Shown: positions 33,825 through 41,004 of the stretch, one piece after another
Layout of the letters: every line of letters begins with the position of its first letter
How positions within the stretch are numbered: the stretch's first letter is position 1
NCBI GenBank assembly: GCA_020725885.1
Contig: DYEA01000016.1
Location: 162,441-226,440, forward strand
Direction: 5' to 3'
Length of the DNA stretch: 64,000 nt
DNA from: Slackia sp.
GTDB taxonomy: Bacteria; Actinomycetota; Coriobacteriia; Anaerosomatales; Anaerosomataceae
Notes under the pieces: model-generated
Databases searched by the model: none
Told to the model about the DNA's origin: nothing
What the model saw: only the letters and a program-made list of their open reading frames with translations
Made by a program: the position numbers and the translations under genes

Positions 33825-33871
33825 CGCTGATTGCCCGTGGCGGCGCAGTGATGGGCCGGTATCCGGGGCGG

Positions 33872-33900
33872 TTCCTGCTGGCCGGTGGGCGTGATACGAT
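33872..33900 (+). promoter_or_regulatory. Promoter of the chemosensory operon
   Basis: TTCCTG (33872-33877), a 17-bp spacer ending in TGA, then TACGAT (33895-33900); an extended -10 element. It gives a leader of about 63 nt before GTG 33970. Confidence 0.6.
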
Positions 33901-33969
33901 TCTTGCGGCGTGCGCCGCGTTCGTACCGCGGCTCGCTCGCCTGGCATGGATGCGATCCGGGAGGGAACC

Positions 33970-34722
33970 GTGGCCCTGGAGGGCAACCTCAAGGACTTCT
34001 CGCTTGCCGACATGTTCCGGCTGCTGGGGGCAGGCCGGAAGACCGGCACGCTGTACCTCGAACGGCCCGACGCGCAAGGCAAGGTGTGCTTCAAGAAGGG
34101 CCGGGTCTTCTTCGCATCGTCGAACTGGCATCGAGAATCGCTCGGCCGCCGCCTCGTCAAGGCAGGCGTCATCTCTGAGAAGCAGCTGCGCCAAGCGCTG
34201 GGGCTTCAGAAGATCCAGAAGAAGGAGAAGGCCGACCGCCGGCTCGGTCAGATCCTGGTCGACGAAGGCTACCTCGACGCCAAGGTGCTGGAGACTTTCA
34301 TCCAGGACCAGATTAACGACACGCTGTTCGACCTGTTCCGCTGGGAAGAGGGCCAGCTGCGGTTCGAGCCGGACGAGACGTGCGATGAGGAGGACATCGG
34401 CATCTCGGTCTCGGTCGAGAACATCATCATGGAGGCGTCGCGGCGTCTGGAGCTCTGGAGCAAGATCCGGGAGCGCATCCCGAGCATGGACACCGAGTTC
34501 GTGATGGCCGCTGCGCCCGGCGACAAGTCCATGGAGATACACCTCAAGCCGAAAGAATGGATGCTCCTGTGTTACATGCACGGGGGCCGTTCGGTCCGCG
34601 AGTTGGTGGAGCTGACCGGGTACGACGACTTCGAGGTCGCGAAGATCCTCTACGGCATGTACGCCGCCGGGCTCATCGAGCGCGTCGATGCGTCTGCTGC
34701 GCCGTCCGGTTCCGGCTCGTAG
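33970..34722 (+). CDS. DUF4388 (PATAN-type) protein with tandem MshEN-like motifs
   Basis: 250 residues from GTG 33970 (GGGAGGGA upstream); the family N-terminus ALEGNLKDFSLADMFRLL begins right there, so ATG 33946 is less likely. Residues 1-60 are DUF4388. Then come two 24-residue motifs: SLGRRLVKAGVISEKQLRQA.. and RLGQILVDEGYLDAKVLETF.., each with L-G-x-x-L-x3-G-x6-L-x6-Q spacing. This pattern is known from MshEN domains that bind cyclic di-GMP. The spacer is 10 residues rather than the usual 5, and the first Arg is Ser. A winged-helix-like C-terminus (LCYMHGGRSVRELVELTG) ends the protein. First gene of a chemosensory operon; DUF4388/PATAN proteins in cyanobacteria contact the pilus motor PilB. 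Confidence 0.8.
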   Translation: MALEGNLKDFSLADMFRLLGAGRKTGTLYLERPDAQGKVCFKKGRVFFASSNWHRESLGRRLVKAGVISEKQLRQALGLQKIQKKEKADRRLGQILVDEGYLDAKVLETFIQDQINDTLFDLFRWEEGQLRFEPDETCDEEDIGISVSVENIIMEASRRLELWSKIRERIPSMDTEFVMAAAPGDKSMEIHLKPKEWMLLCYMHGGRSVRELVELTGYDDFEVAKILYGMYAAGLIERVDASAAPSGSGS

Positions 34723-34734
34723 GAGCGGCAGCCG

Positions 34735-36270
34735 ATGAGCGATTGGTCCGGCTCGAAAGACCTCTCATACGAGGAGTTCCTGCGCTTCCGCGACTTCATC
34801 CACGCGGTGTCCGGCATCTACATGGAAGACACCAAGCAGGATTCGCTCAGGATCTCGCTCGTCACGCGCGCGACGCGGCTCGGACTCTCGAGCTTCTCCG
34901 AATACTACGCCGTGCTGGAGCGCGACGAGCACGAGCTCAACGAGCTGCTCAACCTCGTCACGATCAACGAGACGAGCTTCTTCCGGTTCCCGCAGCAGTT
35001 CGACGCGCTCAAGACCCGCGTGCTTCCCGAGATCATGGCGGGAAAGCCGGAGTCGAACCGCACCATCAGGATCTGGTCTGCGGGGTGCTCGACGGGCGAG
35101 GAGCCGTACTCCATCGCCATGACGCTGATCGATGCGGGGATCCTGTCGCTCGGCTGGCGCGTGCAGGTCCTCGGGACAGACGTGTCGACCCGTGCGCTGT
35201 CGGTGGCGAAGAAGGGCCAGTACCCCAAGCGGTCGCTCTTGAACCTCCCGAGCGAGGTGATCGCGCGGCATTTCGAGCCGGTGGCGGGAGGCTACGCGGT
35301 GGCGCCGCACGTCCGGTCGCTCGTCGAGTTCGGCTACCACAACCTGATCAAGGAGCCGTACCCGCTCGCGCTCATGGGTAACTGGGACATCATCTTCTGC
35401 CGCAACGTCACCATCTACTTCAAGCTCGAGTCGACGAAGCGCGTGGTCCAGAACTTCTACAACAGCCTGAACGAGGGCGGATACCTGTTCATCGGCCACT
35501 CGGAAACGCTCTCGCAGATCAACGACCAGTTCGAAGCCGTCGAGGTCGGGGGCGTGTTCCTGTACCGCAAGCCGAGGTCGCGCAGGTCGCTCGGTTTGAC
35601 CTTGCCGAGGCCCGCTGCGCCGGCTGAAAGTCCCGCTCCTGCCGTCATGCGCAAGCCTCGCGCGGCCGCAGTCACGGAGCGCCGTGCCCCGCAGGCCCCG
35701 CCGCGCCGTGCTGCGAGCGGCGCTGCCGTTCGTCGCACGGAGCAGGCGCAGCCGGCTCCCAGCGCGGTCCAGGCCGCCAGGCAGGCGCTGGAGGAAGGCC
35801 GCGTCGCGGAGGCGCGCCGAGCGGCCGAGGAGATCATCGCCGCCGACCCCAACAACGCCGACGCGCACCTGATCGTCGCGTACGTGCACGCCGACGCCGG
35901 CGACTACGAAGAGGCGCTGGAGTCCTGCAACAGGGCGCTCGCGATAAACCCGCTGCTGCCGTCGGCGCGCTACATCCTCGGCATCATCTACCAGCGCCAA
36001 GGCGACATCGTCCGGGCCATCAGCGAGTTCAAGAAGACCGTGTACATCGACGGCGGGTTTGCGCTGGCGCACTTGAACCTTGCGAACATCTACAAGAGCC
36101 AGCACAAGTGGGATCAGGCGTGCAAGGAGTACGAGAACGCGCTCAAGGCGCTGTACCGGAACCCCGAAGGCTCTTGGACCGAGTTCCTGGGTGGTTTCAA
36201 GCTCGACCTGCTCGCCAAGACCTGCGAGCGCAGTCTGCTAGAGTGTCGTAAGGCCATGGGTGTCGCGTGA
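34735..36270 (+). CDS. cheR: CheR-type MCP methyltransferase with C-terminal TPR repeats
   Basis: 511 residues. Residues about 10-280 form the CheR domain, with the SAM-binding IWSAGCSTGEEPYSIAM (about 115-130), NETSFFRFPQQFD and IIFCRNVTIYF. A Pro/Ala/Arg-rich linker (about 285-345) leads to at least three TPR units: NADAHLIVAYVHADAGDYEEAL, then ARYILGIIYQRQGDIVRAI, then AHLNLANIYKSQHKWDQA. CheR-TPR fusions are typical of alternative chemosensory systems (Frz, Wsp-like) where the TPR docks partner proteins. It methylates glutamates on the MCP encoded downstream. Confidence 0.93.
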   Translation: MSDWSGSKDLSYEEFLRFRDFIHAVSGIYMEDTKQDSLRISLVTRATRLGLSSFSEYYAVLERDEHELNELLNLVTINETSFFRFPQQFDALKTRVLPEIMAGKPESNRTIRIWSAGCSTGEEPYSIAMTLIDAGILSLGWRVQVLGTDVSTRALSVAKKGQYPKRSLLNLPSEVIARHFEPVAGGYAVAPHVRSLVEFGYHNLIKEPYPLALMGNWDIIFCRNVTIYFKLESTKRVVQNFYNSLNEGGYLFIGHSETLSQINDQFEAVEVGGVFLYRKPRSRRSLGLTLPRPAAPAESPAPAVMRKPRAAAVTERRAPQAPPRRAASGAAVRRTEQAQPAPSAVQAARQALEEGRVAEARRAAEEIIAADPNNADAHLIVAYVHADAGDYEEALESCNRALAINPLLPSARYILGIIYQRQGDIVRAISEFKKTVYIDGGFALAHLNLANIYKSQHKWDQACKEYENALKALYRNPEGSWTEFLGGFKLDLLAKTCERSLLECRKAMGVA

Positions 36271-36342
36271 GAAGTGGCGCTGAAGGGCGGCTGCCGCTTC
36301 GCCGATAACAGGCGCAAGCGGCAGGCACGGAGGGAGATGCTG

Positions 36343-36723
36343 ATGGCAGCACGGATACTGGCGGTCGATGACAGCCCGACCATCCTCGAGATGATCAAGG
36401 CCATCCTCGAAACGGGCGGCTACGAAGTCATCACCGCGTCCGACGGGAACGAGGCGCTTGAGAAGGCACGGGGCGAGAATCCCGACCTGATCTTGCTCGA
36501 CGTGATGCTTCCGAAGCTGGACGGGTACCGCGTCTGCAGGCTGCTGAAGTTCGATCAGAACTACAAGCACATCCCCATCATCATGCTGACGGCCAAGACC
36601 GAGGAGCAGGCCATGGCGACGGGGATCCGCACTGGCGCCGACCAGTACCTGACCAAGCCCGTCGAGCCCGACACGCTGCTCGCGGCCGTCGCTGAGGAGT
36701 TGAGCAAGGCGAAGGGTCAGTGA
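36343..36723 (+). CDS. Stand-alone CheY/PilG-like response regulator
   Basis: 126 residues from ATG 36343 (GGAGGGAG 4-8 bp upstream; ATG 36337 is too close). A single receiver domain: acidic pocket D9-D10, phospho-acceptor D53 (LILLDVMLPKLDG), the conserved Thr in MLTAKT and the Lys in YLTKPVEP. No output domain, so it acts by protein contact. The overlap (GTGA) with the PilB-like gene suggests that this is its partner, as PilG-like regulators act on pilus motors. Phosphate donor: the CheA at 41005. Confidence 0.92.
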   Translation: MAARILAVDDSPTILEMIKAILETGGYEVITASDGNEALEKARGENPDLILLDVMLPKLDGYRVCRLLKFDQNYKHIPIIMLTAKTEEQAMATGIRTGADQYLTKPVEPDTLLAAVAEELSKAKGQ

Positions 36724-38573
36724 CGGCGATGATCGATCCGGCAAGCATCGCGGGGCGCGTCCTGGACAGCCTGGCAGCCGCCGGGTTGCTCACGGTGGAG
36801 CAGATCGCCTCGCTCGATCAGACGGCGCAGTCCCGCGGCGTGTCCATCGCCGAGGTGCTGCGCGAGAGCGGCATCGTGCGGTCCGGCGACGTGGCATCCG
36901 TGCTCGAGCACGAGATGGGCATCCCGCGGGTCGACTTGTCGAGCTATGCTCCCGAGGATGCGGCGCTGCGCATGGTTCCTGCCGCCCTCGCAGTGACGCG
37001 GCGGATCCTGCCGCTGTTCGAGATCGAAGGCATGCTCACCGTCGCCATCGGGGAGCCGTTCGACGTGTTCGCGCTCGACGACCTGGCCCGCGAGCTCGGC
37101 GTCGAAGTGGAGCCGGTCCTCGCCGAGCCCGAGGCCATCGCAGCGGCCCTCGAGCAGCACTACGGGTCTGCCGCAGCGGCGCAGCCAGAGCCTGCGGCTG
37201 CTGCCGAGGCGGCACCGCCGCCGGCTCCCGTCGCGGAGGAGGCGCCGCCTGTCGCGGCTGCGGACTTCTTCGAGGAAGAGGCGGGCCCGGCCGCGCCGGC
37301 CGTCGCTGCCGTTCCCGAGGCGGCTTCGGCCCCAGCCGCAGAGATGGGCGTGGAGGCCATCGAACGCATGGCCGAAGCGCCCGCCAAAGAGCCGTCGATC
37401 GACCTCGACGTCCTCGCGGTGGCCGATGCGCGCAAGGTCGCGGTGCTCGTCACCCAGATCTTCGAGCTCGCCGTCGCGCAGAGAGCGACGCAGATACACC
37501 TCCTCCCGTACAAGGACGATTTCTTCCTCGTGTTCCGCGTCTCCGGAGCGCTGGAGAAGATCGCCAGCGCTCCGCTGTCGCTGCAAGCGGCGCTCGCCGA
37601 CGGCTTCCGTGCGTTCGTCAAGGCCGGCGGCGCGGGTCAGGGCGGCCCCTCGCTCGTCCGCTCCACCGCGCGCATCGGCGAGCACGACCTGGCGCTGACG
37701 CTCTCGTCCGTGCCCACCATCGCCGGCCAGCGGCTCGTCGTGTCCTTGGAGCCGCGCCGGCGCGAGCCGAAGGGGCTCGACGTCCTCGGGATGTCCGAGG
37801 CGGAGGTGCGGGCGCTGCACGCGATGGTGGAACGCGGCCGCGGGATGCTGCTGGTGTGCGCGCCGGTCGCCTCCGGGGCGAGCTCGACGTACTACGCGCT
37901 CCTGGCGCACGCGGCGTCTGCTGGTAAGACGGTGTATTCGGTCGAGCACTCGATCGAGTACGAGATCCCGGCGGTCGCGCAGGTGATGGTGGACGCGTCC
38001 TCGCCGGTGCCGGCGTCGAACTACTTCGCGGCAGGGCTCAGGCAGGACACCGACGTCGTCGCCATCGACGGCATCCGGGCCGTGGAGGACGTGCACCTCG
38101 CCGTGGAGGCTGCCGGCATGGGCAAGCTCGTGATCGCCACGTTCCCGGCCGCCGATGTCGCCTCGGGCGTGCGCCGGCTGCTGGACCTCGGGGCGGAGCC
38201 TCACAGCCTGGCGCAGGCCCTGTCGCTCGGCGTCGGGCAGCGGCTCGTGCGGCTCAACTGCCCGAACTGCACGCAAGAGGTCCCGAGCGAGGCGCTCGCC
38301 TCGCTGCCCGGCGTGACGCCCGACGTCGTGAACAAGGCCGGCCTGGGGTGCCCGAACTGCGCCAAGACAGGGTTCCGCGGAGCTGTCGGCATCTTCGAGG
38401 TGCTGCCGTTCACGGAGCCGATACGGGCTCGCGTCGCAGCGGCGGCCAGTGCGGCCGAGCTGGCCGCGGCGGCTGCGGCTGCAGGGATGAGGTCCCTTGC
38501 GGAGTCCGGGCTCGCGCGGGTGCGCGCGGGCCAGGTGAGCGCAGATGAGCTGGCGCGCGTCTTGCGTCTGTAG
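36720..38573 (+). CDS. Degenerate PilB/GspE-like protein lacking ATPase motifs
   Basis: 617 residues (GTG 36720, or ATG 36729). Order: MshEN-like N-terminal domain (about 10-155); a Pro/Ala/Glu-rich linker (about 158-225); N2-like domain with ATQIHLLPYKDDFFLVFRV; C-terminal motor-like domain; zinc tetracysteine CPNC...CPNCAKTGFRGAVGIFEVLP. The fold markers are kept but the chemistry is gone. Walker A is APVASGASS (family GPTGSGKST, catalytic Lys replaced by Ala, about residue 382-390). The Walker B glutamate is Gly in DTDVVAIDGIRA (family DPDxIxVGEIRD). The His box reads ATFPAAD (family STLHTND). It is therefore probably a pseudo-ATPase acting as docking platform or signal receiver in the chemosensory pathway. 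No pilus assembly genes are nearby. Confidence 0.82.
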   Translation: MTAMIDPASIAGRVLDSLAAAGLLTVEQIASLDQTAQSRGVSIAEVLRESGIVRSGDVASVLEHEMGIPRVDLSSYAPEDAALRMVPAALAVTRRILPLFEIEGMLTVAIGEPFDVFALDDLARELGVEVEPVLAEPEAIAAALEQHYGSAAAAQPEPAAAAEAAPPPAPVAEEAPPVAAADFFEEEAGPAAPAVAAVPEAASAPAAEMGVEAIERMAEAPAKEPSIDLDVLAVADARKVAVLVTQIFELAVAQRATQIHLLPYKDDFFLVFRVSGALEKIASAPLSLQAALADGFRAFVKAGGAGQGGPSLVRSTARIGEHDLALTLSSVPTIAGQRLVVSLEPRRREPKGLDVLGMSEAEVRALHAMVERGRGMLLVCAPVASGASSTYYALLAHAASAGKTVYSVEHSIEYEIPAVAQVMVDASSPVPASNYFAAGLRQDTDVVAIDGIRAVEDVHLAVEAAGMGKLVIATFPAADVASGVRRLLDLGAEPHSLAQALSLGVGQRLVRLNCPNCTQEVPSEALASLPGVTPDVVNKAGLGCPNCAKTGFRGAVGIFEVLPFTEPIRARVAAAASAAELAAAAAAAGMRSLAESGLARVRAGQVSADELARVLRL

Positions 38574-38588
38574 CGGAGGTCGTACGGG

Positions 38589-39137
38589 ATGCCACGGAAG
38601 AAGAAAGGTGAGACGGAACAGGTCGACTTCGCCCACGATGCTGCCGTCGCTTCCGACGAGATCGCCGAAGTCCGCGAAGGCCACGCCTGCGAGGTCCCCT
38701 GGGCGGGCGTTGGGCGCGTGGTGGAGCGCGTCGTGGTCTTCTCGCTCGACGACCAACGGTACGCGCTTCCGATCGAGAGCGTGCAGGAGATCCAGCAAGT
38801 CGTCGAGTTCACGCCGGTCCCCGACGCGCATCCTGCGCTGCTCGGCATGATCGACGTGCGTGGCGTGGTGACTCCAGCGGTGGACATGGGCGTGCTGCTC
38901 GGCCTGCATCCGCGCAGCATCACGCTCGAGACGCCCATGCTCCTCTTCTTGAGCCAAGGCCGGCTGGTGGCGGCGGTCGTCGACGAGGTCGACGACGTGT
39001 TCGAGGTGGCGCCGACCGCGATGCAGGCTCCGTCAGACCTGTACTCGCTCAAAGACCGGATGATCGGAGTGTGCAAGATCGGCGAGGATCTGGTGATCGT
39101 GCTCGACCCGGACCGTCTGGTCCCCACGAGCATCTGA
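38589..39137 (+). CDS. cheW: CheW-like coupling protein 1
   Basis: 182 residues. A basic/acidic N-terminal tail of about 45 residues precedes the CheW domain: VVFSLDDQRYALPIESVQEI, HPALLGMIDVRGVVTPAVDM, VAAVVDEVDDVFEV. CheW bridges receptors and CheA. The extended N-terminus (PRKKKGETEQ) is unusual for a plain CheW. Fifteen bp after the PilB-like gene. Confidence 0.92.
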   Translation: MPRKKKGETEQVDFAHDAAVASDEIAEVREGHACEVPWAGVGRVVERVVVFSLDDQRYALPIESVQEIQQVVEFTPVPDAHPALLGMIDVRGVVTPAVDMGVLLGLHPRSITLETPMLLFLSQGRLVAAVVDEVDDVFEVAPTAMQAPSDLYSLKDRMIGVCKIGEDLVIVLDPDRLVPTSI

Positions 39138-39151
39138 AACGGGCGGAAGCG

Positions 39152-39718
39152 ATGGAAGAGCGCAAGGCCATGCCCAGTGCAGACGGACTCGGTCTCGACG
39201 AGCAGGTGCGGCGCATCCTGCGGGAGCGCGCCGAGTCGCTCGCGCAAGCGGACTGGGTGGAGGAGGTCGCCGAGACGCGGCGCCTGCTCTTGTTCCGGCT
39301 CGGCGAGGAGACCTACGCCGTGGGGGTCGAAGACGTCCGGGAGATCGTGAGCGGTTTCGCCGTCACGCGCATCCCGTGCGTCCCTTCGCACGTGCTCGGC
39401 GTCATCAACGTGCGCGGCGAGATCGTCTCGGTCATCGACCTCGCGGCCGTGCTCAACGCCCAGCAGGGCGCTGCGCGAGCGCCTGGAGGCGATGACGGAA
39501 GCGGCATCATCGTGCGGTCCGACGACGTCACCGGCATGCTCGTCGTGGACGAGATCGGAGACATCATCGAGGTCCCGGCGGCCTCCGTCGAGCCGCCGTT
39601 GTCCTCGCTCGACCGCGCGCACGCCGAGACGGTCTCAGGCACGGTGTACTGGGAGGGCCGGCTGATCGCGGTCGTCAATCTCGCGCGGATACTGCAACCT
39701 GTCGGAGAACGGGCGTAA
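39152..39718 (+). CDS. CheW-like coupling protein 2
   Basis: 188 residues from ATG 39152. A helical N-terminal tail (about 50 residues, [21 protein letters not shown]) and a complete CheW domain: [55 protein letters not shown]. It diverges from CheW 1, so this system has two couplers that may serve different receptors or link to the PilB-like protein. Confidence 0.92.
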   Translation: MEERKAMPSADGLGLDEQVRRILRERAESLAQADWVEEVAETRRLLLFRLGEETYAVGVEDVREIVSGFAVTRIPCVPSHVLGVINVRGEIVSVIDLAAVLNAQQGAARAPGGDDGSGIIVRSDDVTGMLVVDEIGDIIEVPAASVEPPLSSLDRAHAETVSGTVYWEGRLIAVVNLARILQPVGERA

Positions 39719-39743
39719 TGGCCAGCGGCACAGGAGGGCTCGG

Positions 39744-40970
39744 ATGATCAAGCGGCTGATCCAGAAGGTGCGGACGACCTTCCTTCTCAAGTACTCGCTC
39801 GTGAACTTCGCGCTCATCGCGGTCGTCAACACTGTGCAGCTCGTCGTGGCGTGGGTCGTGTTCAAGGACGTGCTCGCGCGCAGCGAGAATCTCGTGACGC
39901 AGGCTGCGATCGTCATCGGCTCGTTCCTGGTGATGCTCGCCGTGTTCATCTACCTCTACATCCAGATCGGGAAGCGTTTCATGGCGCCGCTTGGCTTGGT
40001 CGCCTCCAGCGTCAAGGCTGCATGTGACGGCGAGATCGGGCACAAGGTGGACGTCGACTCGGAAGACGAGTTCGGCGTGCTCGCGCGCTCGTACAACCAG
40101 ATGCTCGACCTCATCATGTACCTCGTCACGCAGACCCAGGAGTCCTCGAACCGTCTCGCTGGCGCCGCGTCCGACATCATGTCGGCGACCGAGCAGCAGG
40201 CGTCGGGGGCGGCCGAACAGGCGGCTTCGATCGCGCAGACGACCGCGACCATGGAGGAGCTCGCTGCCACCTACCGGCAGATCGCAGAGAACGCCGACCA
40301 GGTGGTGCACCTCGCGGAGGCCTCGCTCGGAAGCGCGGAGTCCGGCCAGCAGGCCGTTGCGAACACGCTCGACGCCATGGAGCAGATCAAGGTGCGCGCT
40401 CAGGCGTCCGCCAACAAGATCATGCAGTTGGGCGAGCGCAGCCAGCACATCGGGCAGGTCCTGACGATCATCAACAACATCGCCGACCAGACGAAGATCC
40501 TAGCTTTGAACGCCGCGATCGAAGCCGCCCGGGCGGGCGAGGCAGGCAAGGGCTTCTCGGTCGTCGCGGTGGAGATCCGCAAGCTGGCGATGTCGGTCGT
40601 CGACTCGACGCGCGAGATCGAAGCGATCATGACGGAGATCCAAAGCGCTGCGAACGACCTGGTCATGTCGACCGAGCAGGAGCTCAAGCAGGTGAGCGCC
40701 GGCGTGGACCTCGCGCAGGTGACGGGCGAGAGCTTCGAGCAGATCCTGCAGGCGATCGAGCAGACCGCAGTCGCGGCCAAGGAGATCTCGGCGGCGACTC
40801 AGCAGCAAAGAAGCGCTACCGATCAGGTCGTCAAGGCGATGCGCGAAGTCGCGGCCGTCGCGCAGCAGACCGCTGCCGGCAGCAAGCAGGTCGCCGCGGC
40901 AGCCGAGCAGCTCTCGCAGATCGCGCGCGAGTCCAGCCAGGTGGGCGCGGCGTTCCGGTTGGTCAGGTAG
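39744..40970 (+). CDS. Methyl-accepting chemotaxis protein without a large sensor domain
   Basis: 408 residues. Two transmembrane helices (about 19-40 and 50-72) are separated by only about 10 residues, so there is essentially no extracytoplasmic sensor. A HAMP domain ([19 protein letters not shown] ... [15 protein letters not shown]) follows, then a long signalling coiled coil with the hairpin-tip region [20 protein letters not shown]. No C-terminal NWETF-type pentapeptide. The input is therefore likely membrane state, a partner protein or an intracellular signal. Confidence 0.93.
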   Translation: MIKRLIQKVRTTFLLKYSLVNFALIAVVNTVQLVVAWVVFKDVLARSENLVTQAAIVIGSFLVMLAVFIYLYIQIGKRFMAPLGLVASSVKAACDGEIGHKVDVDSEDEFGVLARSYNQMLDLIMYLVTQTQESSNRLAGAASDIMSATEQQASGAAEQAASIAQTTATMEELAATYRQIAENADQVVHLAEASLGSAESGQQAVANTLDAMEQIKVRAQASANKIMQLGERSQHIGQVLTIINNIADQTKILALNAAIEAARAGEAGKGFSVVAVEIRKLAMSVVDSTREIEAIMTEIQSAANDLVMSTEQELKQVSAGVDLAQVTGESFEQILQAIEQTAVAAKEISAATQQQRSATDQVVKAMREVAAVAQQTAAGSKQVAAAAEQLSQIARESSQVGAAFRLVR

Positions 40971-41004
40971 CCGAGTCCCGGCCGCACACGAAAGGGCTGC
41001 ACAG

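Noticed and set aside
33774..33969. A hidden small gene in the divergent region
   Set aside because: No start with a ribosome site and no coding-like frame on either strand; only promoter-like and repeat elements are seen.
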